Below, in pieces: positions 1-5,873 of a DNA stretch of 6,081 nt. Positions within the stretch are counted from its first letter, which is position 1, and every line of letters begins with the position of its first letter. The DNA is taken from the NCBI GenBank assembly GCA_947175715.1, contig CAMWOD010000083.1:1-6081 (forward strand), given 5' to 3'. Source of the stretch: an uncultured Porphyromonadaceae bacterium (lineage in GTDB: Bacteria > Bacteroidota > Bacteroidia > Bacteroidales > Muribaculaceae). Below the pieces are notes generated by a model that ran no database searches, was not told the origin of the DNA, and worked only from the letters and a program-made list of their open reading frames with translations. Position numbers and translations under genes: made by a program.

Positions 1-765
1 GCGGATTCGCTGCCGCATATTTAGGATGTTTCTTATCTCATTAGCTGGCAACGAGTCACAAGCACGCTGGAAATACCGTCGTAGCTGTGGAGAGAGGACG
101 TACGAGTTGTAATCACCTCCTCTACAGGATTGGGAGCAAATCGGGCTAACGCCATTTTGCATGCTTTGCATGGAAAAGATGAATGGTGCATGATGGCTGA
201 CGACGACCTGGTGTTTGACGTGGAGGGTATTAAGGAGATGATGAGGAAGCTTGAGGCTCATTCCGAGCTTGACTTTGCCTTAGGGCAATCGACCGGAGGT
301 GATGCCAAGGTGTTCCCCTCCAATGAGTATGATGTTTTCCCATTGGCCAAGAATCACTTTGTTACGGAGTTTGAGCTAATTGTGCGGTTGGAGTCGCTTC
401 GCAGGGCTGGAATTAACTATAATAGTAATTTCGGGGTTGGTAATCGGCTCGGCGCAGGCGAAGGGGCTGTGTTGCTCTATGAGATGAGACGTAAAAAGCT
501 ACGTGGTAGATATTTCCCAATAGTTTTGGCCTGCCATCCCGGGCTCACTACATCTGAGCGGGTGGCGCTTGATGCAGGTGTACTTGAAGCTGAGGGGGTA
601 GTGGTGGCCTTGAACTATCCTTTTACCGGGGTGCTTCGCGTGCCTTTGATGGTGTGGAGGCGCACGAGGCGTTTTGGTGGATCATTCTGCCGTTCGTTGC
701 CTTGCGCCTTTAGGGGTTTTGTAAGAGGAATTTTCGGGCGTAAATCATTGGGTATTGGTCAATAA
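1..765 (+). pseudogene. Family 2-like glycosyltransferase, decayed (two in-frame TAG codons), 5' end outside window
   Basis: The longest open stretch begins at a TTG at 130, but the same frame carries family-like sequence further upstream: DVSYLISWQ just after a TAG at 22-24, then IPS, a TAG at 82-84, then LWREDV leading into GLGANRANAIL. From memory this order (VSY-hydrophobic-SWQ, IP..L.R.DV, GL..NRN.A, then ADDDL) is typical of a GT-A fold glycosyltransferase family common in Bacteroidales polysaccharide loci. The nucleotide-sugar/metal motif MADDDLVF is near 190-220, and a late FPIVLACHPGL segment and basic C-terminus also fit. The first beta strands lie outside the window. Both TAGs fall inside otherwise continuous homology, so I read them as nonsense mutations; a protein started at TTG 130 would lack the N-terminal part of the sugar-nucleotide fold. 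The last 21 bases overlap the convergent neighbour. Family assignment is fairly sure, exact sugar unknown; readthrough or sequencing error remain alternatives. Confidence 0.7.
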
Positions 766-1695
766 GATTCGGCATAGCCACGCCGTGCCTTTGCGCTTGT
801 GGGCGACATGAGAGTGTATGCGCGTCAATGCCCATCGGTGATACCTTGATTTGCCGTGGCAAGTCGTTTCCAAAAGCTTGATGCCTTGAGGGTTGTCCTC
901 CGAAGTATAATGTCCGGCGACGATTGCCCTGCGTGCGTCAATCCATTTCAAAAGCTCGGGCCTATTGAATTGTAATATAAGTTGTTGGCTTCGGTCGAGT
1001 GCGGCTTCCCATTCCCCTTGTTTCTCAGAGAATGTGCATCCGCTCACCGACTCTTGCTGGCTGTACATATCCACAGTAATCTCATTGCCTAATTTCGCCA
1101 ATACTGGTTTGTGCAGCAGTAATTTAATCCCCAGCACGTAGTCGTCCCATCCGGCGATGTCGGTCTCCCAACCCCCACATCGCTTCAGCAATTCAGTGCG
1201 AACTGCGTACCGCTGAGTAGAAAGTGATGCATGAAATATATGATTGACCATTGGGTTGTTGGCGTAAAATCTGTTGATTTTGTGGCGATTGTCGAGCTGA
1301 TGTGTGATAACATCCCAACCCAATATATCGGCTTCGGGGTGATCGTTGATCCCTTTGACAATGCGTGATATATGGCCTGGACGCATTGTGTCGTCGCTGT
1401 CGAAGTGCATCACCCAGGGGGTCGTAACCATCTCGACACCCTGTTGACGAGCATAGGAAGCACCCTTTTTGTTCGCTCGCAATATGTTTACGGATAATTG
1501 GTTATCCTCGAGATTTTTTACCCATTGTTCAACAGCGGCGTAGGTGTTGTCGGTCGAACCGTTGTCAACCACGATTACCTGCAAAGGGCGGTAGTCCTGG
1601 CTGAGGATGGAGTCGAGAGTACGTATCACAAGCTTCGGCCGATTGTAAACCGGTATTACGATTGTGATGATGGGATGGTGGGAAGATGTGCTCAT
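745..1695 (-). CDS. Family 2 glycosyltransferase (GT-A fold)
   Basis: This encodes 316 residues if started at the ATG whose complement is at 1693-1695. The frame stays open upstream to 1842, but that extension crosses the divergent promoter region and the antiporter start and carries no family sequence, so the internal ATG is preferred. The GT2 fold begins at once: IPVYNRP (14-20), VDNGSTDNT (43-51) and the metal/nucleotide-sugar motif FDSDD (98-102, DxD at 99-101). GGWETDIAGWDDY (174-186) is the usual region for acceptor contact and the catalytic base. No signal peptide or membrane helix is visible, so it should act on the cytoplasmic side, moving a sugar from a nucleotide donor to a glycan or lipid-linked acceptor. 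Donor and acceptor cannot be told from sequence. A TATCTTTG promoter box sits only 7 bp before the ATG, so the transcript would have almost no leader. It converges on and overlaps the decayed glycosyltransferase. Confidence 0.9.
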   Translation of the reverse strand: MSTSSHHPIITIVIPVYNRPKLVIRTLDSILSQDYRPLQVIVVDNGSTDNTYAAVEQWVKNLEDNQLSVNILRANKKGASYARQQGVEMVTTPWVMHFDSDDTMRPGHISRIVKGINDHPEADILGWDVITHQLDNRHKINRFYANNPMVNHIFHASLSTQRYAVRTELLKRCGGWETDIAGWDDYVLGIKLLLHKPVLAKLGNEITVDMYSQQESVSGCTFSEKQGEWEAALDRSQQLILQFNRPELLKWIDARRAIVAGHYTSEDNPQGIKLLETTCHGKSRYHRWALTRIHSHVAHKRKGTAWLCRILLTNTQ

Positions 1696-1702
1696 TTCGT
1701 GG

Positions 1703-1710
1703 CAAAGATA
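1703..1710 (-). promoter_or_regulatory. Bacteroidetes -7 promoter box for the leftward glycosyltransferase
   Basis: On the minus strand this reads TATCTTTG, an exact match to the Bacteroidetes -7 consensus TAnnTTTG, and it ends 7 bp before the ATG at 1695. No clear TTTG is seen at the -33 distance, where the sequence is the opposite promoter's -7 box. The implied leader is very short or absent. Confidence 0.6.
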
Positions 1711-1731
1711 GGTTATTTCATTAAAATTTAC

Positions 1732-1739
1732 TATCTTTG
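1732..1739 (+). promoter_or_regulatory. Bacteroidetes -7 promoter box for the antiporter-rfbC-GT4 genes
   Basis: TATCTTTG matches the TAnnTTTG consensus exactly and faces the antiporter. Transcription would start near 1745, giving a leader of roughly 70 nt before the ATG at 1818. No good TTTG stands at the -33 distance; that position falls on the opposing promoter's box. Confidence 0.6.
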
Positions 1740-1763
1740 TGTCGCAATGAAGTAATTTTTTAG

Positions 1764-1798
1764 AGTGGAGGATTGAGGCTCTCTGCCTTACCTCCGTT
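1764..1798 (+). promoter_or_regulatory. Strong hairpin in the antiporter leader RNA
   Basis: GGAGG (1767-1771) pairs with CCTCC (1791-1795), and inside it GAGGC (1775-1779) pairs with GCCTT (1785-1789, one G-U pair), leaving a TCTCT loop and a small 3-by-1 internal loop. Weaker pairs extend the stem outward to 1764/1798. It lies between the predicted transcription start and the ATG at 1818. The run of T residues (1755-1760) is before the hairpin, not after it, so it does not look like a rightward intrinsic terminator. Function unknown; I do not recognise a riboswitch class. Confidence 0.5.
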
Positions 1799-1817
1799 TC
1801 AATTAACATCACAGAAG

Positions 1818-3977
1818 ATGCTGCTGCTGAGCTCAACGCCATTAGTTACGAATCCGGTGCCGATATTTTTTATCGTACTGGTAATAATACTATTGGCTCC
1901 TGTGTTGCTCAACAGGCTGAAAATACCCCACATCATTGGCATGATTGTGGCCGGCGTGATTGTGGGGCCTTACGGGCTGAATGTGCTCGCCCGCGATTCA
2001 AGTTTTGAAATCTTTGGTCAGGTAGGCATACTTTATCTGATGTTTCTCGCCGGTCTTGAGATTGATATGTTTCATCTCAAGAAAAATTTCAGGACCGGGA
2101 TGGGTTTTGGCCTCTACACTTTCCTGGTGCCAATGGTGATAGGTACGATCACCTCCTACTATATGCTTGGGTTGGATTGGCTCACGTCGGTGCTGATGGC
2201 GTCGGTGTATGCCTCACACACCCTTGTGGCATACCCGATAGTGTCGCGTTTCGGACTGTCAAAATCGCCTGTGGTAGTGATCACGATTGCCGGCACAATC
2301 GTGACGGTGGTCGGTGCGCTTATGGTGCTGGCGGGAGTGGTGAGCATCTATCAGGAGGGTGAGTTCCAGTACGGGATGATGCTTCGGCTTCTTGGAGTGA
2401 CGGTGGCTTATATCGTCGGCGTGATTTATGCATACCCTCGGCTTACGAGGTGGTTTTTCAAGAAGTACAGTGACAGCGTAGTGCAATTCATCTATGTGCT
2501 GGCGCTTGTGCTGTTGGCGGCCTGGGTGAGCCAGATTATCGGGCTTGAGAGTGTGCTCGGAGCCTTCCTCGCCGGGCTGGTGCTTAATCGATACATACCG
2601 TCGGTGTCACCACTTATGAGCCGCATCGAATTTGTGGGTAACGCCATCTTCATCCCCTACTTCCTTATCGGTGTAGGTATGCTCATCAATATTGGCGTGG
2701 TAGTGAGGGGGTGGGAAACCGTCTATGTGGCAACCGTGATGTCGGTGGTGGCTACGGCATGCAAGTGGATAGCGGCTTGGCTCACGCAGCGTACCTACGG
2801 GATGACAGCTGTGGAGCGATCGTTGATGTTCGGACTTTCCAACGCCCAGGCGGCTGCCACCCTTGCGGCCGTGATGATAGGCTATAACATAGGGATATTT
2901 GGCGAAGAAGTGCTCAATGGCACTGTGGTGATGATTCTTGTCACCTGCACGGTGTCGTCAATCGTCACCGAGCGCGCTGCGGCCAAGATGAAGACCGAAG
3001 AGATCGAACGCGAAGGTGATACACAGGCTACCGACCCCAGCCATTATGCTACATTGATTCCGGTGGCTAATCCCGTTACGGTAGACTCGCTCGTCGACTT
3101 GGCTGTGATGATGCGCCGATCGCGAAGCACGGCGCCCCTCTACGCGCTTCATGTGCGCAATGACAACACCCCCAACTCTCGTGCGATGGGGCGTATAGCT
3201 CTTGAGAAAGCGCGAAAAGCCGCTGCCGTGGTCGATGCAAAGCTTGTGCCGATAGAGCGCTATGACCTAAACACCGTGGCTGGAGTGATCAACACTATCA
3301 AAGAGCGTGATATCACAGAGATAATCATAGGGATGCACCGCAGGTCGAAGATAATCGACTCCTTTATAGGGTCGACTGTGGAGCAAATGATAAATTCGAC
3401 CAACCACATGGTCATATTGTCGCGGTGTTACATACCCCTCAACACAATAACACGCATAGTGGTGTACGTGCCTCCCAAGGCTGAATACGAGACTGGATTT
3501 GCCCGTTGGGTGCGTGCCGTGGGCAACCTTGCCCGTCAGATACGCTGCCGAGTGATCTTCTGCTGCTCCACGACGCAGCGCCGATATATCCAGGGTGTGC
3601 TCCACGAGGGTAGATATGAAATCAGGGGTGAGTACCGTAAGGTCGACGATCCCGACGATTTTGTGATGTTTGCCAACCGTGTGCTCGACGACGACCTGCT
3701 GGTGGTGGTGAGCGCACGCGCCACATCGCTGAGCTACTCCGACACCGTGGCCGAGATGCCAGCTTTCGTGCAACGCTACTTCTCGCGCAACAATTTGCTT
3801 ATGATCTATCCCGAGCAGTTTGGCGCCGAGTCGACCGCACCGTCGTTTGTCGACCCCATGGCTTCCGACCTGTCAGCGTCAGTATCGCCGCTGTGGCTGC
3901 GTCTGCGTAGTACGTGGAGACGCATTATGGCTCTAAAGAAACGAATAACGCACCAATTGCGTCATCGACGCAAATAA
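1818..3977 (+). CDS. CPA2-type cation:proton antiporter with C-terminal tandem USP-like domains
   Basis: This encodes 719 residues from the ATG at 1818; an in-frame TTG at 1773 lies inside the leader hairpin and is not preferred. The first ~390 residues form about 13 membrane segments (roughly 14-33, 39-57, 66-84, 94-117, 121-142, 152-178, 187-209, 221-243, 244-260, 270-296, 300-324, 336-361, 365-388). Family marks include IPHIIGMIVAG followed by GPYGLN in helix 2, FLAGLEID in helix 3, GAFLAGLVLNR near 250 and a lysine (316) in the position of the conserved helix lysine of NapA-like proteins. It should exchange Na+ or K+ for H+ across the inner membrane. Residues ~410-540 and ~542-668 look like two universal-stress-protein-like cytoplasmic domains; the first has G505-x2-R508-x9-G518-S519, a near match to the ATP-binding motif. 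The tail is strongly basic. Odd point: the usual aspartate in the sixth segment (family TD or DD) is missing; the sequence reads GTIVTVVGAL with Val164. Ion specificity is not decidable. Confidence 0.9.
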   Translation: MLLLSSTPLVTNPVPIFFIVLVIILLAPVLLNRLKIPHIIGMIVAGVIVGPYGLNVLARDSSFEIFGQVGILYLMFLAGLEIDMFHLKKNFRTGMGFGLYTFLVPMVIGTITSYYMLGLDWLTSVLMASVYASHTLVAYPIVSRFGLSKSPVVVITIAGTIVTVVGALMVLAGVVSIYQEGEFQYGMMLRLLGVTVAYIVGVIYAYPRLTRWFFKKYSDSVVQFIYVLALVLLAAWVSQIIGLESVLGAFLAGLVLNRYIPSVSPLMSRIEFVGNAIFIPYFLIGVGMLINIGVVVRGWETVYVATVMSVVATACKWIAAWLTQRTYGMTAVERSLMFGLSNAQAAATLAAVMIGYNIGIFGEEVLNGTVVMILVTCTVSSIVTERAAAKMKTEEIEREGDTQATDPSHYATLIPVANPVTVDSLVDLAVMMRRSRSTAPLYALHVRNDNTPNSRAMGRIALEKARKAAAVVDAKLVPIERYDLNTVAGVINTIKERDITEIIIGMHRRSKIIDSFIGSTVEQMINSTNHMVILSRCYIPLNTITRIVVYVPPKAEYETGFARWVRAVGNLARQIRCRVIFCCSTTQRRYIQGVLHEGRYEIRGEYRKVDDPDDFVMFANRVLDDDLLVVVSARATSLSYSDTVAEMPAFVQRYFSRNNLLMIYPEQFGAESTAPSFVDPMASDLSASVSPLWLRLRSTWRRIMALKKRITHQLRHRRK

Positions 3978-3986
3978 TATCGCGAT

Positions 3987-4550
3987 ATGAAATTCACTCA
4001 ACTGTCAATTAGTGGCGTGTGGCTCATCGAGCCCGAAGTGCACGGCGATCAGCGAGGCTACTTCGAGGAGGCTTTTCGAAGCGACCTCTTTGAGGCCAAC
4101 GTTGGAAATGTGAAGTTTGTGCAAGACAACGAGTCGCTGTCGTCGACTGTGGGGGTGCTCCGCGGCCTCCATTTTCAGCGCGGTCGAGCCTCGCAGGCCA
4201 AACTTGTGAGGGTAAGTCAGGGTAGGGTAGCCGATGTGGTGGTCGATCTCCGTGGCGGTTCGCCTACTTATGGTCAGTACCTGATGGTAGAGCTTTCGGC
4301 CGAAAACCACCGCCAGCTATTCGTGCCCCGCGGCATGGCTCACGGATTTGTGGTGCTCGAGGCCCCGGCCCAGTTCCAATACAAAGTTGACAATTACTAT
4401 GCCCCCGGCACGGAGGCCACTTTGCGCTATGACGACCCTGCCATCGGTATAGCTTGGCCTCTGGGCGGCGATCAACTGCTGCTCTCTGAAAAGGACCGAA
4501 ATGGAATGCCATTGAGCGATGTCACCCCCTTTGACCCATCGTGCCTATGA
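3987..4550 (+). CDS. rfbC: dTDP-4-dehydrorhamnose 3,5-epimerase
   Basis: This 187-residue protein is full length for RmlC/RfbC, a cytoplasmic cupin enzyme that epimerises C3 and C5 of dTDP-4-dehydro-6-deoxyglucose in dTDP-L-rhamnose synthesis. Visible marks are DQRGYFEE (21-28), LRGLHFQ with the catalytic base His62, VVVDLRGGSPTYGQ (84-97), PRGMAHGF with His119, the VDNYYAPGTE segment with the expected catalytic Tyr (137 or 138), DDPAIGIAWP (149-158) and LSEKDRNGMPL with Asp170. All expected active-site residues appear present. It starts 9 bp after the antiporter stop, with no recognisable Shine-Dalgarno, and its stop codon overlaps the next start, so the three genes are probably co-transcribed. 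The other rhamnose genes (rfbA, rfbB, rfbD) are not in the window and must be elsewhere if the product is rhamnose. A close relative acting on another dTDP-sugar cannot be excluded from sequence alone. Confidence 0.95.
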   Translation: MKFTQLSISGVWLIEPEVHGDQRGYFEEAFRSDLFEANVGNVKFVQDNESLSSTVGVLRGLHFQRGRASQAKLVRVSQGRVADVVVDLRGGSPTYGQYLMVELSAENHRQLFVPRGMAHGFVVLEAPAQFQYKVDNYYAPGTEATLRYDDPAIGIAWPLGGDQLLLSEKDRNGMPLSDVTPFDPSCL

Positions 4551-5599
4551 GAGTGACGCATGTGATATTCAACTTCTGCACCGGAGGCACAGAGACCATG
4601 CTCATCGACATCATGCGGTCGCAGTTGTCGTTGGGCGCCAGCGTATCGCTGGTGATTATCAATAACAACAACGAGCAGGCGCTTGTCGATACCATACCGC
4701 CAGGGGTGAAACTCGTGATGATAGGTCGCCCGGAAGGCTCTAAAAACCCCTGGTACATACTAAAATACAATATGGCGTTGCGTCGTCTGCGACCTGACGT
4801 GATACATATTCACACAGTCAAAGCGGCCGGTATGATTTTGGGTCGCCCTGCCCCGCTGGGTCTCACCGTGCATTGCTGCGGCGCCCGGCTGAGTTATCTC
4901 GACCGATATAGCCGTGTGTGGGCTATCTCTCAGGCTGTGTGCGACGACGTTATGGGACGATACAGCTGCGATTCTGCTATTGTGTATAATGGCATCGACA
5001 CATCGTCGGTGAGTGTGGCGGCTTCACACGACGAGCGCCCCAATCCATTGAAAATAGTTCAGATAGGACGGCTTGAGCCACAAATCAAGGGGCAGGACCT
5101 GCTGCTACAGGCACTCGCGCTGCTTAATGAGAAGGACGACGCTCCAAAGGTCGAGGTGACATTCATCGGCGCTGGTGGTGGCAGGGAGGCGCTTGAGACG
5201 CTGGCTACTTCGCTCGGCATTGCTGACAAGGTGAAGTTTGTCGGCAACCAGCCGCGAGCGCAATTCTATCCGCTACTTGGCTCTTACGACCTGTTGATTC
5301 AGCCGTCGCGTAGCGAAGGATTCGGGCTTACCGTGGCCGAGGGTATGGCCGCAGGCATCCCTGTGGCATGCAGCGACAACCCTGGCATCCTTGAGGTAGT
5401 GGGGGGTGGTCGATACGCCACCGTGTTCGAGGCCAGCTCAGCACAAGCCATCGCCGACGCTATTTCCGACGTCATCGCCCACTATCCCGAGAAGCTGCGA
5501 TTGGCACGCACGGAGGCCCTCGATTGGGTGAGGAAGCATTACGGTATCGCCTCGACGGCTTCGCGCTACCTCGAGCAATACCGCCAGCTGCAGCGATAA
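4547..5599 (+). CDS. GT4 family glycosyltransferase (GT-B fold)
   Basis: This encodes 350 residues from the ATG at 4547, which overlaps the rfbC stop as ATGA and suggests translational coupling; an in-frame GTG at 4541 would add two residues. The N-terminal half has the glycine pair FCTGGTET (10-17), the strand DVIHIHTVKAAG and TVHCCGAR, with His109 in the usual acceptor-side position. The C-terminal donor-binding half opens with IVQIGRLEPQIKGQD (about 170-184, Arg175 and Lys181 expected to contact the donor phosphates). It also has FIGAGGG and the retaining-enzyme E-x7-E motif in SRSEGFGLTVAEGMAAGIP, with Glu257 and Glu265. Length is normal for a GT4 enzyme, no membrane segment is seen, and it should act at the cytoplasmic face on a surface glycan or lipid-linked precursor. 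Being coupled to rfbC hints at a rhamnose or related deoxysugar donor, but that is inference. Its TAA stop lies within the first unit of the downstream 9-bp repeat. Confidence 0.93.
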   Translation: MRVTHVIFNFCTGGTETMLIDIMRSQLSLGASVSLVIINNNNEQALVDTIPPGVKLVMIGRPEGSKNPWYILKYNMALRRLRPDVIHIHTVKAAGMILGRPAPLGLTVHCCGARLSYLDRYSRVWAISQAVCDDVMGRYSCDSAIVYNGIDTSSVSVAASHDERPNPLKIVQIGRLEPQIKGQDLLLQALALLNEKDDAPKVEVTFIGAGGGREALETLATSLGIADKVKFVGNQPRAQFYPLLGSYDLLIQPSRSEGFGLTVAEGMAAGIPVACSDNPGILEVVGGGRYATVFEASSAQAIADAISDVIAHYPEKLRLARTEALDWVRKHYGIASTASRYLEQYRQLQR

Positions 5600-5667
5600 A
5601 TCGGATGTGGCGGATAAATCTAATAAATCATATAAGCCGTATAAGTCTTATAAGTCATATAAGTTCG
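5596..5667. repeat. Degenerate 9-bp tandem repeat, ATAAGTCNT-like
   Basis: Six consecutive 9-bp units run from 5614 to 5667: ATAAATCTA, ATAAATCAT, ATAAGCCGT, ATAAGTCTT, ATAAGTCAT, ATAAGTTCG. The same register extends left through ATGTGGCGG (5605-5613) and ATAAATCGG (5596-5604), which contains the GT4 stop codon. The first four bases are constant in seven of the eight units. Similar short ATAAGTC-type repeats are, from memory, common between genes in Bacteroidales. The array lies between the GT4 stop and the rpsL promoter. It contains the palindrome CTTATAAG (5647-5654) but no convincing terminator stem with a T tract. Confidence 0.8.
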
Positions 5668-5695
5668 AAATCGGTGTTAAATAACTACTGAAATA

Positions 5696-5727
5696 TTTGG
5701 AAATTAGAAAATTATGGTGTAATTTTG
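5696..5727 (+). promoter_or_regulatory. rpsL promoter, full Bacteroidetes consensus
   Basis: TTTG at 5696-5699, then a 20-bp spacer, then TAATTTTG at 5720-5727. This matches the primary sigma factor consensus of Bacteroidetes (TTTG, 19-21 bp, TAnnTTTG). Transcription should start around 5732-5736, leaving a leader of about 140 nt before rpsL. Confidence 0.8.
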
Positions 5728-5739
5728 CATCGTTTTTCA

Positions 5740-5794
5740 GGCACTAAATGTGCCGTCCTGTCGCTAACCACCTGATGGAGAAAGCGGTAGGCGG
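5740..5794 (+). promoter_or_regulatory. Foldable rpsL leader RNA with two competing hairpins
   Basis: Hairpin A is GGCAC (5740-5744) with GTGCC (5750-5754) around a TAAAT loop. Hairpin B is CCTGTCGC (5757-5764) with GCGGTAGG (5784-5791), eight pairs including two G-U, enclosing a small CCA/TGG stem (5768-5770 with 5776-5778). B can be lengthened by CCG (5753-5755) with CGG (5792-5794) across a single-base bulge, which would use bases 5753-5754 of hairpin A. So the long form of B and A exclude each other. The element lies just after the predicted transcription start of the str operon leader, where ribosomal-protein autoregulation is plausible. I do not recognise a named family. Confidence 0.45.
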
Positions 5795-5873
5795 CTCGTT
5801 TGGGTGTGTGTTAACAAGTGTGAAAAATTGTAATAACTAAGGATAAAAACAAAGTCAAACTTAATCAACTAAG

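Larger units (their letters stand above)
1703..1739. repeat. 9-bp perfect inverted repeat containing both divergent promoter boxes
   Basis: CAAAGATAG at 1703-1711 is the exact reverse complement of CTATCTTTG at 1731-1739, separated by 19 bp of A/T-rich sequence. Each arm contains one TATCTTTG promoter box pointing outward. It could be simply two consensus promoters back to back, or also an operator for a dimeric regulator. Confidence 0.75.

Noticed and set aside
1703..1739. Phase-variable invertible promoter
   Set aside because: Known Bacteroides invertible promoters have longer inverted repeats enclosing a promoter, usually with a recombinase gene near; here the 9-bp arms are themselves the promoter boxes and no recombinase is in the window.
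1498..1755. 85-residue rightward open frame opposite the family 2 glycosyltransferase
   Set aside because: It is antisense to clear GT2 motifs, has no recognisable domain and crosses the divergent promoter region; a shadow frame.
1747..1755. Minimal ATG-AAG-TAA reading frame at the antiporter transcription start
   Set aside because: A two-codon frame this close to the predicted RNA 5' end is most likely chance; no ribosome-binding context supports it.
1696..1842. N-terminal extension of the leftward glycosyltransferase to 1842
   Set aside because: The extra 49 residues show no family similarity and would require transcription from inside the antiporter gene; the ATG at 1695 sits just after a consensus promoter box and directly before the GT2 fold.
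3267..3773. 168-residue leftward open frame inside the antiporter gene
   Set aside because: Histidine-rich low-information translation opposite a well-supported domain; typical antisense shadow in GC-rich codons.
5647..5667. Intrinsic terminator after the GT4 gene
   Set aside because: CTTATAAG is palindromic but very short and A/T-rich with no GC stem or T run, so it does not meet terminator criteria.
5835..5873. AACTAAG repeated at 5835-5841 and 5867-5873 before rpsL
   Set aside because: Seven-base direct repeat in A-rich leader sequence; could be chance and has no clear functional reading.
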